From Spirochaeta cellobiosiphila DSM 17781 (lineage in GTDB: Bacteria > Spirochaetota > Spirochaetia > DSM-17781), in contig NZ_AUFW01000007.1 of NCBI RefSeq assembly GCF_000426705.1, forward strand, positions 186,001-250,000: a stretch of DNA of 64,000 nucleotides, in the 5' to 3' direction. A model generated the notes under the pieces. The model had not been told where the DNA came from. It saw only the letters and a list, made by a program, of their open reading frames with translations, and ran no database searches. Position numbers and translations under genes: made by a program. Below, in pieces: positions 55,392 through 64,000 of this stretch (its first letter is position 1; the number at the start of each line of letters is the position of its first letter).

Positions 55392-56616
55392 GGATCTCTA
55401 CACCTTTTTTAATAATATCTAATGGTTTCACAGGTTTGATAAGATAGGACTTGACTCCATATTCCCGTGCTTTTAAAACAGTTTCCATTTTGCTTAAGGC
55501 ACTAAGTATAATAACCGGAAATGTAGCATTATACTTTTTTATAGCCTCTAATACATGGAATCCATTAATATCAGGCATCATTAGATCCAAATATAATAAA
55601 TCCAGATCTGGAGGAACATTAGATAAAAACTCTCGACCATTACCATATGTATACAATGTCGCTTGTGTATTAGAATAAGCCTTTTTTACGATTCCATGCA
55701 CGATAGGATCGTCATCAACAATCGCAATCTTCAGTGACTTTATATCTACCAGTTTTTGAAGTTCAATAGGATCCTCATATCTATTCATACGAATCCCAGT
55801 TTCACCGGCTTCTGCATTTTCTGGACCAGTAACGAGTTGCTGTTGTTTTGCCCTTAGCTGGTTTTGATCGGAACCCGCTCCTATAAAGCCATTAAGGGCT
55901 AAATCCAAAGAAGGAAATACTTTTATTTTTGGTGTTTCATTTAAAGTAGATATCAATGCATCGGAAGTCGTTAAAACTCTTATTCGATCCTGACGATCAT
56001 TTACAAGAGACAGAAGTTCCTCAAATAGCAGATGACACTTGTCCTCATCTTTATCATTCCACTGTATATCGCTAAACATGACTAAGATTAAAGGAAGTCT
56101 TATACTATAAAGCTCCATTAGTTCTCGAATTTTATAGTTGACTAATCGTATTTTCTCTCTATTAAAACCTCTGGCAATCTCAACAAATACAATCTGATCA
56201 TTCATATGAACATCTACAATACTGGATGTTTCATCTAAGGGGATATCGACTTTTAGCATGTCAGTAACAGCACTTAGTAAGTCAACAATTGTACAAGGTT
56301 TTCGAAGTATTTTTTTGACACCGTACCTGGCAATGTCCATTAATTTTTCTTTAGGTATTTGACCAGATACAAGTAAGGTAGGAATATTACTCACATTAGG
56401 AGATTTTGCTTTGTCAGCCAGAAGAGAGTCTCCATCTCTTCTGGTTAAGAAAAAATCCATGATCACCATATCGGGAGCTTCCGAATGGATTTTATTATAG
56501 CCATCAAAACCATTATTTGCAGACACTATATAAAAACCATAATCAGATAATGTCTTTTTCAGGAATTCCCTAAACAGAGGAGATTCATCGATGATCAGGA
56601 TTTTCTTCTTTATCAT
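55375..56616 (-). CDS. Dual-receiver response regulator with an unrecognised middle domain
   Basis: A 413-residue protein. A first receiver at 1-122 (IIDESPLFREFL, phosphoacceptor in MVIMDFFLTRRDG, KILRKPCT) and a second at about 292-413 (AIVDDDPIVHG, LLYLDLMMPDINGF, YLIKPVKP). The middle part, about 135-240, with IVFVEIARGFNREKIRLVNYKI and LILVMFSDIQW, has alternating strands and helices like a STAS-type or further degenerate receiver fold, which is only a guess. No DNA-binding or enzyme output domain is seen. It overlaps the hybrid kinase gene by 17 bp and lies 20 bp after pepD. Confidence 0.85.
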   Translation of the reverse strand: MIKKKILIIDESPLFREFLKKTLSDYGFYIVSANNGFDGYNKIHSEAPDMVIMDFFLTRRDGDSLLADKAKSPNVSNIPTLLVSGQIPKEKLMDIARYGVKKILRKPCTIVDLLSAVTDMLKVDIPLDETSSIVDVHMNDQIVFVEIARGFNREKIRLVNYKIRELMELYSIRLPLILVMFSDIQWNDKDEDKCHLLFEELLSLVNDRQDRIRVLTTSDALISTLNETPKIKVFPSLDLALNGFIGAGSDQNQLRAKQQQLVTGPENAEAGETGIRMNRYEDPIELQKLVDIKSLKIAIVDDDPIVHGIVKKAYSNTQATLYTYGNGREFLSNVPPDLDLLYLDLMMPDINGFHVLEAIKKYNATFPVIILSALSKMETVLKAREYGVKSYLIKPVKPLDIIKKGVEILGHPL

Positions 56617-56636
56617 TTAAACAGTTATAACTCTCT

Positions 56637-58091
56637 TTATAGTTTTTCTAAAACATAATTCAACAATTTGTAGGAGCGTACTGTAGAAGAAACGGATAAC
56701 TTTTCTTCAGGAGTATGGACTCCAACTAAATCTGGTCCAAAGGATATCATTTCCATCCCTTCATATTTTGATCCAATTATACCACACTCAAGCCCTGCAT
56801 GAATAACACTTATCTCAGCTTTTTTTCCTTCTAAAACTTCAAAAGCCTCGCCAAATATTTTAGAAAGTCTGGAATTCCAATCTGGTTCCCAAGCTGGATA
56901 TTGATTTTCAATCTTATAAGTCCCTCCTGCACTAAGGAAGGCGGTTTTTATACGATCAGCTACATGGTCCCTTCTCGACATTACACTAGATCGTTGACTG
57001 GATAAAACACTGACATTTGACCCATCAATCTTAATAGCCGCAAAATTTGTTGAAGTTTCAATGAGGCCTGGAATTTCTTTAGATCTACTGACAACACCAT
57101 TTGGTAAGCAAAATAATAAATTGATCAGTTTTGTTGCATCTGACTTGAGAAAAACTTTTTGAGGGATAACATCAAGTATCTGCACATCCATTTTAAAGGA
57201 ACTTTCAAGATCGCCTAGTTCATTTCTTATTGTAGACTCATATTCATCAATGAAAGACCTAACTTGAGGGATAGATTCTGTTGCCACTAATATTGTGGCA
57301 AAAAACTCTCGTGGAATAGCATTATGTTTATCCCCACCTTCTAAATGAGCTAGATCATAGGACAAATCTTGAGCTAAATACCATAAAGCCCGTACTCCTA
57401 TCTCATTAGCGTTGCCCAAGGGAAGATGAATATCAGCTCCAGAATGCCCACCTTTTAATCCAGTGACCTTAATTTGAACGGGAACAAGATCACTGGGAGC
57501 ATCAACCCACGAAATAGGAAGGATTCCACTTGCAATATTACCACCAGCGCAACCGACATAGAGGATTCCTTCTTCTTCAGAATCCATGTTTATAAGGATT
57601 CGACCCTTTAATATAGAATCAGATAAATTAGTAGCTCCAACCAAACCAGTTTCTTCTTCTGTTGTAAAAAGAAACTCAAGAGGTCCATGTTTTACAGTAG
57701 AATCTTTCATCAAACAAAGAGCTGAAGCTACAGCAATACCATTATCAGCCCCTAATGTCGTACCTCTAGCCTTAAGCCAATCTCCTTCTTGATACACATC
57801 AAGGGGGTCCTTAAGAAAATCATGTTTTGTATCTCGATTCTTTTCACAAACCATATCAACATGGCATTGAAACACTACTATAGGAGCCTTTTCTCTGCCT
57901 TTTGCTCCTGGTTTACGCACTACCAGATTATGGGCACTATCTGATTCATATTCAAAACCCAACTTTTGGGCTTCTGATTCTATATATTTAAGGATAGCCG
58001 TTTCATTACCAGATCCATGGGGTATCTCAGTAATGGTCTTAAAGGCTTCCCATAAAGCTTTTGGTTCTTGGTTAATCCAATCACTGCTCAT
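56637..58091 (-). CDS. pepD: Aminoacyl-histidine dipeptidase (PepD/M20 family)
   Basis: A 484-residue cytosolic metallopeptidase that cleaves Xaa-His dipeptides such as carnosine and other dipeptides. Metal ligands and catalytic residues are seen in FQCHVDMVCEKN (His, Asp), TLGADNGIAVA (bridging Asp), TTEEETGLVGA (catalytic Glu and ligand Glu), INMDSEEEG and the late HAGLECGIIGSK. GLKGGHSGADIHLPLGNA is the dimerisation-domain motif. AGGAG sits 7 nt before the ATG. It follows the unknown 310-residue protein gene by 13 bp and precedes the receiver gene by 20 bp, forming one transcription unit. Confidence 0.94.
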   Translation of the reverse strand: MSSDWINQEPKALWEAFKTITEIPHGSGNETAILKYIESEAQKLGFEYESDSAHNLVVRKPGAKGREKAPIVVFQCHVDMVCEKNRDTKHDFLKDPLDVYQEGDWLKARGTTLGADNGIAVASALCLMKDSTVKHGPLEFLFTTEEETGLVGATNLSDSILKGRILINMDSEEEGILYVGCAGGNIASGILPISWVDAPSDLVPVQIKVTGLKGGHSGADIHLPLGNANEIGVRALWYLAQDLSYDLAHLEGGDKHNAIPREFFATILVATESIPQVRSFIDEYESTIRNELGDLESSFKMDVQILDVIPQKVFLKSDATKLINLLFCLPNGVVSRSKEIPGLIETSTNFAAIKIDGSNVSVLSSQRSSVMSRRDHVADRIKTAFLSAGGTYKIENQYPAWEPDWNSRLSKIFGEAFEVLEGKKAEISVIHAGLECGIIGSKYEGMEMISFGPDLVGVHTPEEKLSVSSTVRSYKLLNYVLEKL

Positions 58092-58104
58092 TTAACAACT
58101 CCTA

Positions 58105-59037
58105 CTACGACATGATAAGAACCTGCGAAGTAGCTGAGCGCCAACGGGCTAAAGCTTCCTCATAGGTATGGTTCGTAGTGTAGGTTAAAAGGTTTTCTTC
58201 TACTACCCCCCCAGCATAACCGGGAAACCTGAATATAGGATTTCCTATGATACCCAGAATCTCAGCTTCAGGAATCCCTCTATCTAATAACCAATGAGCA
58301 AATGTCAGCTCCATTACTGGAATAGCATTGTATTCTTTATCAACTAGATAACCACAACCATCCAATAGCATTTCAAAAGGACTTTTAGAAAAATGAAATA
58401 CGCGACTGGGAGGAATACGTGGATCAAGAATTTGTTCCTCAATGAGAGCTTCAGTCATATGACCAAACATGGCATGAATGCCTTCCCAATCCAAATCTGT
58501 TCTAAATATCATTGCGGCTAAATCTGTTCGATTTGAGTTCTTATGAAGTAAAGCAGGAATATCATAGTTTACTATATATAGATCATCTTTATGCTTTATC
58601 GTTTGGCCATTTAAAGTCATCATATCAAAGGGATCAACCCATAATTTAACTAATTCTTCAGGGGTGATACCTAATATTCTTAGAGCTTCAAAAGCTCCCA
58701 CAATATGGGCATCTTCAAAGGGTACACTAAAAAACTGAGTAAAAGCTTGAGCCATGTAAGGTGTAAAGGTTTTCTTACCTAAGGAAGCAAAATGATATTT
58801 GACAGCATAATGGTTCTCAATAATCTTGCGATCATTAATAAAGGAACCGGGAAGATTAGCCATATACACAATTTTTACATGGCCCTTATAAGCTGGGTTG
58901 TTCATAAAAACCCTCATCAAAACAGATTCGACTTCGACTCCATTTGATTCTGGTCGTAGATAGACAAACAAATCTCTGCAGTTTTCATTGCATGGTCCCG
59001 CATAGGGAACTATTACAGTTGGTAATCTTATCGCCAT
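58105..59037 (-). CDS. Conserved-looking 310-residue protein of unknown function
   Basis: No family is recognised. The protein is soluble and without signal peptide. It starts MAIRLPTVIVPYAGPCNENCRDLFVYLRPESNGVEVESVLMRVF; three Cys are close together or near (CNENC and a later DGCGY). Other well-formed segments are VKIVYMANLPGSF, VGAFEALRILGITPEELVKLWVD and NPIFRFPGYAGGVVEENLLTYTTN. The regular composition suggests a real enzyme-like fold. It opens the run with pepD, dual receiver and hybrid kinase. A GTG in frame at 59040 is an alternative start; TAGGAT lies 7 nt before the ATG and AGGA is also at ribosome-binding distance, so leader status is unclear. Confidence 0.7.
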   Translation of the reverse strand: MAIRLPTVIVPYAGPCNENCRDLFVYLRPESNGVEVESVLMRVFMNNPAYKGHVKIVYMANLPGSFINDRKIIENHYAVKYHFASLGKKTFTPYMAQAFTQFFSVPFEDAHIVGAFEALRILGITPEELVKLWVDPFDMMTLNGQTIKHKDDLYIVNYDIPALLHKNSNRTDLAAMIFRTDLDWEGIHAMFGHMTEALIEEQILDPRIPPSRVFHFSKSPFEMLLDGCGYLVDKEYNAIPVMELTFAHWLLDRGIPEAEILGIIGNPIFRFPGYAGGVVEENLLTYTTNHTYEEALARWRSATSQVLIMS

Positions 59038-59157
59038 CACCCCAATCCTAGATTGATGAAATTAGTAACTAAGGTTATACTCTCTGGTGTTTAATTCTAA
59101 TACATACAACATATTGTTGTCGAACATCTATTTTATGAAAAGGCAGGCATCCTATTA

Positions 59158-60456
59158 ATGCAAAGAAAAATTTTTATTGTCTTCCTTCTTTTTCTCGGTT
59201 CTTTATTGTTTTCAGAACCGTTGAAAGTGGGAGAAGTGACCTATAATATAGAAGGGAATAGTCGGGAATATTTCTTAGAAAATTTCCTAAAATTAAGAGT
59301 AGCAGAACCTTTTGAAACAGAAGAGGACCTAGAGATTTACCTAAAAGATAAAAAGCAAGATCTCATCAATCTCAGGTTATATGATTCAGTAGAAATTTTT
59401 CATCGAATTAATAGTGATCACACAGTGGATATCGATGTAAATCTTGATGATACTTGGAACTTAATACCTATTGCTGTACCCCTTTATAACTCCAATGAAG
59501 GATTCAAAGTATCCTATAAAATATACTACAGTAATGTATTAGGTACTTTGATGAATAGTAAAATTGAAGGAAAATACAACTGGTATCCTGGTGATAATAT
59601 AACTGATAGTTTATTTAATATTAATGAACCGAGAAACTGGTATTCAACATTCACATTATCTGATATCCGTATAGGATCCACAACATGGTCAGTGTCTACA
59701 GGAATAGATTATTCCACTGAAGAATCAGCAAATGAAAATAATCCGGATGAACTGGATATCAAGTTCTCTTATTACTCAGTAGATGCAGCTATTGGAACTA
59801 GTTTTGATTTACCAGGAAGATTTTCCTGGGGGCCTTCAATTAGTATCACACGAAATTTTAATTATGATATTGAAAAAGATGTCAATGATTCAGTGAAAGG
59901 AAACAATTCCTTGGACTTTGGATTTGATCATTCTCTCAATTACAATAAAGTAAATTGGATGGGCAACTTTAAAGAAGGATACTCATTTGCTTTAGGTAAT
60001 GCCTATGCCATTTCATCTGATGCAGATGATGTAGACATAAATTTAACAACATCAGCACGTTATTACAAACCTTGGAAATTCTTAGGTTACAGTACTAGCT
60101 TTGAAACATTTTATACCTTTGGTCATCCCAAATACAGTGTAGGTGATAAGGTGAGAGGTGTAGCAGACAATAGGATGACAGGAAATCAAGGTTTGTTTTT
60201 ACAAAATAACTTAGCCATTAAACTCATTGAACCTCGAGGTTGGGAATTACAGGCTATTCCCTTCATAGATATGGGAATAGCCTGGGAAGATGATAAAACA
60301 ATAGAAAAGAACGACTTCAAAATGGGTGCTGGTACGGAATTTGTAATTTACCCTGGTTTTACAAAAAGCTTCCTCTTCCGTTTAAGTGGAGGTATATCCC
60401 TACTGGATTCTACTATTGATCCTGAAATAGATATGACTGCTTCCCTTTCCTTTTAA
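59158..60456 (+). CDS. BamA/Omp85-like outer-membrane protein with one POTRA-like domain
   Basis: A 432-residue exported protein. The signal peptide ends LLFSE; a POTRA-like domain follows at about 22-95 (VGEVTYNIEGNSREYFLENFLKLRVAEPF and LIN LRLYDSVEIF-type strand) and then a beta-barrel of alternating strands to the C-terminus, which ends ...MTASLSF with the terminal Phe that marks outer-membrane barrels. It is about half the length of BamA, which has five POTRA domains, so it is more likely a short Omp85 or surface-antigen relative (for example lipid or protein translocation) than BamA itself. GGCAGG lies about 10 nt before the ATG. It overlaps bcp by 4 bp tail to tail. Confidence 0.8.
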   Translation: MQRKIFIVFLLFLGSLLFSEPLKVGEVTYNIEGNSREYFLENFLKLRVAEPFETEEDLEIYLKDKKQDLINLRLYDSVEIFHRINSDHTVDIDVNLDDTWNLIPIAVPLYNSNEGFKVSYKIYYSNVLGTLMNSKIEGKYNWYPGDNITDSLFNINEPRNWYSTFTLSDIRIGSTTWSVSTGIDYSTEESANENNPDELDIKFSYYSVDAAIGTSFDLPGRFSWGPSISITRNFNYDIEKDVNDSVKGNNSLDFGFDHSLNYNKVNWMGNFKEGYSFALGNAYAISSDADDVDINLTTSARYYKPWKFLGYSTSFETFYTFGHPKYSVGDKVRGVADNRMTGNQGLFLQNNLAIKLIEPRGWELQAIPFIDMGIAWEDDKTIEKNDFKMGAGTEFVIYPGFTKSFLFRLSGGISLLDSTIDPEIDMTASLSF

Positions 60457-60467
60457 AGGAAGGGAAG
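60440..60467. terminator. Hairpin at the convergent end of the BamA-like and bcp genes
   Basis: CTTCCCTTTCC and GGAAGGGAAG pair with one bulge around TTTTAAA, spanning both stop codons. T runs are weak on both sides, so this is a possible bidirectional terminator. Confidence 0.45.
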
Positions 60468-60905
60468 TATCTCTTCATTATGAGAAGCGGTTTTTACTTT
60501 CTTAAATATTTTAAAGATTTTTCCTTCTTCATCAATCAAGAAAGTGGACCGCTTTACTCCAACAACAACCTTTCCATACATATTTTTCTCACCCCAGGCA
60601 TCGTATTGCTCCATTACTTTGTGGTCTGGATCAGACAAAAGATCAAAAGGAAGATCAAATTTGTCTATGAATTTCTGATGACTAGTAGTTGAATCAGGAC
60701 TAACTCCCAATATAACCGTTCCTGTTTGACTTATAGCTTCATATCCAGCTCTTAGGGAACAGGCCTCTTTTGTACAACCGGGAGTATTATCTTTTGGGTA
60801 GAAATATAGAACGACCTTTTTTCCTTTATACTCACTTAACTTAATCAAGGTCCCGTTTTGATTGGATAATTCAAAATCCGGGGCTTGTTGTCCTAGTTCT
60901 AACAT
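60453..60905 (-). CDS. bcp: Peroxiredoxin, BCP/PrxQ family
   Basis: A 150-residue thiol peroxidase that reduces H2O2 and organic peroxides. The active-site motif YPKDNTPGCTKEAC has the peroxidatic Cys (about 44) and a second Cys five residues later as resolving Cys. ILGVSPDSTTSHQKF and KVVVGVKRSTFLIDEEG are also typical. AAGGAGAG precedes the ATG. It is likely cotranscribed with the lipase-like gene upstream on the same strand (62-bp gap). Confidence 0.95.
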   Translation of the reverse strand: MLELGQQAPDFELSNQNGTLIKLSEYKGKKVVLYFYPKDNTPGCTKEACSLRAGYEAISQTGTVILGVSPDSTTSHQKFIDKFDLPFDLLSDPDHKVMEQYDAWGEKNMYGKVVVGVKRSTFLIDEEGKIFKIFKKVKTASHNEEILPFL

Positions 60906-60967
60906 TTTATCTCTCCTTAATAAAAGAATACTAATAATATAAATGGCTGACTACAGGACATCACATA

Positions 60968-61876
60968 TTAATATCCTTCTTCGTATAAGAACCTAACAAT
61001 TTTTAAGATGAATAAATCTGCGTCAAATTCCCTGTTCGCTAACAAACCTAATCCTACAACATCAATATGGGTTATTCCCTTCTTAGTATGCATTAAATCA
61101 TTTACTGTTCCCAAATATGTACCCCACTTAGAGGAATAGATAGAGACAACTCCATCATTAGGCCCCTCCCTGTCTAAAATAACTTTCCAAAAAAACTTCA
61201 GAGGTATATGGAAGTAATGGTCAGTCATATCTGCCCCAAATGAATAATATTTTACTTTTGGCGAGTCAGGATTATCACGATTAAACTGGATCATAGCCTT
61301 TCTCGTCATAGAACGAATGACTTCTTTATAATTAGGGTTAGTATCGCCAATAGCACGCCCACCTGCATTAACAAGAAGTTCAAAAGCGGTATTATAGAAG
61401 AGCCAATGGGTTAATAAAAACTCTGCAGAACTCGCCCCTCTATTAGGAGTACAGATCATTGTCAGAGTGGCAATGTGGCTATCCATACCCAATTGTGAGA
61501 TGGCGTATCGTGTTTCTAAGCCACCTTTGGAATAGGCAATGACATTAACTTTATCATATTGAGGATGGTCTATAAGAAAAGCGAGGATTTGTGCCTTCAT
61601 TTTAGCCGCGTTATCTTCAATAGTACCGAAAGAATCTGTGTCGGCATAAAAAACTTCATATCCATTCTTTTTAAGATATTTTGTTATACGTACAGTAAAA
61701 TTGGGATAGGGAATATCATAACGCTCAAATAAACCATGGGCTACATAGATAGGATATTTAGTTATATGATCTTCATCAACAGAATTAGAGGCAGAATCAG
61801 GAATGGAGCTACAGGATATTGAGAAAGTTAGTATTAGTGCAACTATTAAAACTATTTTTACATTTTTGACATTCAA
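60968..61876 (-). CDS. Lipase-like alpha/beta-hydrolase lipoprotein
   Basis: A 302-residue protein with a hydrophobic N-terminus and lipobox-like FSISC, so lipid-anchored outside the inner membrane. The fold shows YPIYVAHGLFERYD (oxyanion-hole HG), nucleophile elbow AYSKGG (usually GHSxGG in this lipase family), TPNRGA and GPNDGVVS with the acid Asp, and a His in THIDVVG. This is the triacylglycerol-lipase-type family that acts on lipids or esters; the Ala-Tyr-Ser-Lys elbow is unusual. The start is TTG at 61876; there is no suitable ATG. It follows pheT after a strong hairpin. Confidence 0.78.
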   Translation of the reverse strand: MNVKNVKIVLIVALILTFSISCSSIPDSASNSVDEDHITKYPIYVAHGLFERYDIPYPNFTVRITKYLKKNGYEVFYADTDSFGTIEDNAAKMKAQILAFLIDHPQYDKVNVIAYSKGGLETRYAISQLGMDSHIATLTMICTPNRGASSAEFLLTHWLFYNTAFELLVNAGGRAIGDTNPNYKEVIRSMTRKAMIQFNRDNPDSPKVKYYSFGADMTDHYFHIPLKFFWKVILDREGPNDGVVSIYSSKWGTYLGTVNDLMHTKKGITHIDVVGLGLLANREFDADLFILKIVRFLYEEGY

Positions 61877-61912
61877 AATTTAAAAACCACCACCGGGAAA
61901 TATTAAATAAGC

Positions 61913-61938
61913 AGGAAAGGACTTGCAAGTCCTTTCCT
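61913..61938 (-). terminator. Terminator of pheT
   Basis: A perfect 26-bp palindrome with half-site AGGAAAGGACTTG, 9 bp past the pheT stop. The following stretch is T-rich (TTATTTAATATTT). Confidence 0.7.
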
Positions 61939-61947
61939 CATAGTCAT

Positions 61948-64000
61948 CTATTGCTTAAGAGGGAATCCTGCTTTATCTAAGGTAGCGATAAGATCTTGTT
62001 CTGCTTTATGCAAGAAATCATGAGTTAACGTTCCTTCTCTATCTAAAAAGCTGGCTCTCAAGGTAATACAACGACCACCTTCTTCAGGTATATAGACATC
62101 ATAAATCTTTATATCTACCATTTCTTTAAGTCGTAATTTCTTAGCAGCAGACAATACATCCGCTACGGGAGTATGATCAGAAGCCAAAACAGTACAGTCA
62201 AAAGTAGAACCTTGATACTTTGGTAATGGTTGATATTTTGTTTTATCTTTTAAAGGTTGATCCATAAAATCTGTTACATCTAATAATGCCATCACAAGAT
62301 TACCCTTGATCTTAAAATTACGGGTCATAAGAGGATGGATGGTTCCAATAAATCCTGCTGTCTTACCCATCACCCTAATATCTAGAAATTCCCTAGGATG
62401 CTTACCCATCCAATCAGACGGAACGTGGGGATTAGGGAATTTGGGTTTAGCTTCAGAAATCTGGGCATTCACTCCCATAAAGTTAAGAAGATCATCAAAA
62501 AGATTAAGCATTTCCATAAAAGGCGATTCACTTTTCGAATAATAAACGACACCCAACTGATGTCTTTCATTACTAAAGTTCTTTGGATCACTCCAATAAG
62601 ATCGGCCTAATTCAAACAAACGGAAAGAAGAATAGTTCTTTTGATTTAAAGCCGCTTTTTCTAATAAGGAAGGAACTAAGGAAGGACGCATCCTATCTAA
62701 TTCAGGACTTAAAGCATTCGCTAAGATCAATTCTTCATTGAGGACATGCCAATCTGCATTTTTAAGGAGCTTGGGTCCCACGATAGGATAAGTATAGATC
62801 TCTAAAGCACGACCTCTTAATATAAGGAAGTCCTGGATCCGTCTGGCCATCTTTTTGGCAGGGGATAATTCAATAGCCGTTACTTCATTAAAAGGAGCTT
62901 TAGGTTGAAGCTTGTCAAATCCATGGATACGGCCTACTTCTTCAATAAGGTCTGCATCAACTTGCACATCCTTTGTGGCCCTAAAGCTTGGAACAGTTAC
63001 CATCAGATTTTCCCCTTCTGTAGTAACTTCAAACTCAAGAGATTCTAGATTCTTTGCTATCTCCTGACTATTTAAGTCTGTCCCTAATACAGAGTTAACC
63101 CTCTTAGGGGATAGTTCAATCTTCAATTCAGGTGTCTTTATAACACCATCAGAGACAATCTGACCGACAACCTTGGCTTCGGGACAGCTTTCAAGAACTA
63201 ATTCCATCACTCTCAAGACGGTACGTTCTAATTGATTTGTATCAAGAGATTTTTCGTAACGTTGACTGGAATCAGTGCGAAGACCTAAACGGGTAGAAGT
63301 ATGTCTGATTCGTACATCAACCCAATTCGCTGCTTCAATAAAGATACGGGAAGTGGTTGGTTTAACACTGCTTGTTAATCCACCCATAATACCTCCAATA
63401 ACGGAGGGACCCTCTGCATCACAAACCATGGTATCGTCCGCAATGATATCCCGTTCCATATCATCCAATGTCGTAAATTTTGTATCCTCACCCATTTTGC
63501 GAACAATAATTTGTCCTCCCCGGATCGTATCCCTATCAAAAATATGATTAGGCTGACCAAGTTCAAGCATGACATAATTACTGATGTCAACAATGTTGCT
63601 AATAGGACGTAAACCACAGGATATTAATCGCTGTTGTATCCATTTTGGACTGTCTTTGACTGTCACATTTTCCATACTCAATCCATAATATCCTACGCAA
63701 GCTGTACCTTCTTTAACAGAAACAGAGACGGGATTTACATCAGAAGTAAAATGAGACTTCATTTTTGCTTCCCATTCCGAGCTAAAAGCTTTCTTCAAGG
63801 GATTACCAAAGACAGCAGAGAATTCTCTAGCCATTCCATAATGTCCCCACAGATCAGGTCGATGGGTAATGGATTTATTATCTATATCAAGAAGGATATC
63901 TGACTGTAATTCCAGATATTCTGACATTGTCTGACCAATAGAAGCTTCATCATTAAGAATGAGAAGACCTTCATGCCCCTCACCTAAGCCTAATTCATCT
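61948..64000 (-). CDS. pheT: Phenylalanyl-tRNA synthetase beta subunit (5' end outside window)
   Basis: The frame runs open to the right edge, so the first part (roughly the tRNA-binding domain) is missing. The visible part begins DELGLGEGHEGLLIL and continues with DIDNKSITHRPDLWGHYGMARE, the B3/B4 core (VKEGTACVGYYGL, SNIVDISNYVMLELGQPNHIFD, GGIMGGLTSSV), B5 (AVFGT-type ...RVNSVLGTDL), and the C-terminal FDX-ACB anticodon-binding domain (LPKYQGSTFDCTVL, RCITLRASFLDREGTLTHDF). It forms the alpha2-beta2 enzyme with PheS, whose gene is expected beyond the edge. It ends with a strong hairpin. Confidence 0.95.
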   Translation of the reverse strand, partial: DELGLGEGHEGLLILNDEASIGQTMSEYLELQSDILLDIDNKSITHRPDLWGHYGMAREFSAVFGNPLKKAFSSEWEAKMKSHFTSDVNPVSVSVKEGTACVGYYGLSMENVTVKDSPKWIQQRLISCGLRPISNIVDISNYVMLELGQPNHIFDRDTIRGGQIIVRKMGEDTKFTTLDDMERDIIADDTMVCDAEGPSVIGGIMGGLTSSVKPTTSRIFIEAANWVDVRIRHTSTRLGLRTDSSQRYEKSLDTNQLERTVLRVMELVLESCPEAKVVGQIVSDGVIKTPELKIELSPKRVNSVLGTDLNSQEIAKNLESLEFEVTTEGENLMVTVPSFRATKDVQVDADLIEEVGRIHGFDKLQPKAPFNEVTAIELSPAKKMARRIQDFLILRGRALEIYTYPIVGPKLLKNADWHVLNEELILANALSPELDRMRPSLVPSLLEKAALNQKNYSSFRLFELGRSYWSDPKNFSNERHQLGVVYYSKSESPFMEMLNLFDDLLNFMGVNAQISEAKPKFPNPHVPSDWMGKHPREFLDIRVMGKTAGFIGTIHPLMTRNFKIKGNLVMALLDVTDFMDQPLKDKTKYQPLPKYQGSTFDCTVLASDHTPVADVLSAAKKLRLKEMVDIKIYDVYIPEEGGRCITLRASFLDREGTLTHDFLHKAEQDLIATLDKAGFPLKQ

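Noticed and set aside
59158-60456. Calling the Omp85-like protein BamA
   Set aside because: It has only one POTRA-like domain and is far shorter than BamA, and none of the usual bamA neighbours (skp, lpxD) is present.

Overview
The window looks like a chromosomal segment of a free-living, motile member of the Spirochaetota. This rests on low G+C, two transmembrane chemoreceptors, a CarD-type regulator, an EF-G with the AHIDSGKTT form of the P-loop, a cytoplasmic histidine kinase carrying a LacI-type sugar-binding domain, and ABC binding proteins whose signal peptides end in FA followed by a GQ-rich start instead of a lipobox cysteine. The assignment is inferred from gene content; no rRNA or tRNA gene is visible to confirm it. 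I saw no insertion sequence, prophage, CRISPR array or replication origin.

Layout. 1-7528 (minus) is one open reading frame that runs off the left edge: a secreted protein of at least 2,509 residues with a beta-helix-like repeat region followed by Ig-like domains. Divergent from it is a lone receiver protein (7685-8059), then aroA and a DHH/CBS phosphoesterase. 10821-15403 holds two chemoreceptors. 15460-22564 holds housekeeping genes (htpG, a CNNM/CorC transporter, an M29 peptidase, leuS). 22550-34478 mixes a lipoprotein, an unrecognised gene, a prephenate dehydratase fused to what looks like a dead DAHP synthase, a lytic transglycosylase, a sugar-binding-domain hybrid kinase, a single receiver, an oligopeptide-type binding protein, a VTT membrane protein, carD and nth. 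34539-37428 holds fusA and a CBS-ACT protein. 37670-42290 is a complete branched-chain amino acid ABC operon (livKHMGF). 42855-50531 holds an outer-membrane barrel, a purine-type phosphoribosyltransferase and a BMP-family nucleoside-type ABC system with a sulfotransferase gene inserted in the cluster. 50570-59037 holds marC, a diguanylate cyclase, thrH and a tight four-gene run (unknown protein, pepD, dual receiver, hybrid kinase). 59158-64000 holds a BamA-like barrel protein, bcp, a lipase-like lipoprotein and the 3' part of pheT.

How the genes work together. aroA and the pheA fusion serve aromatic amino acid synthesis. The BMP/ABC genes and the neighbouring phosphoribosyltransferase fit purine nucleoside or base salvage. 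Several kinases, receivers and a c-di-GMP synthase show a strong signalling load.

Most notable signals. (1) At least six genes (M29 peptidase, leuS, carD, purine phosphoribosyltransferase, pheA fusion, DHH/CBS protein) have a sigma70-like promoter with 17-bp spacing whose -10 box ends only 5-7 nt before the start codon and no Shine-Dalgarno, which predicts leaderless mRNAs beside ordinary SD-led genes. (2) Four palindromes TTAGAAG-N3-CTTCTAA lie in exact 22-bp steps upstream of the CBS-ACT gene promoter. (3) The DAHP-synthase-like half of the pheA fusion appears to have lost most catalytic residues and may be an allosteric module. (4) The giant surface protein contains a 113-residue tandem duplication.
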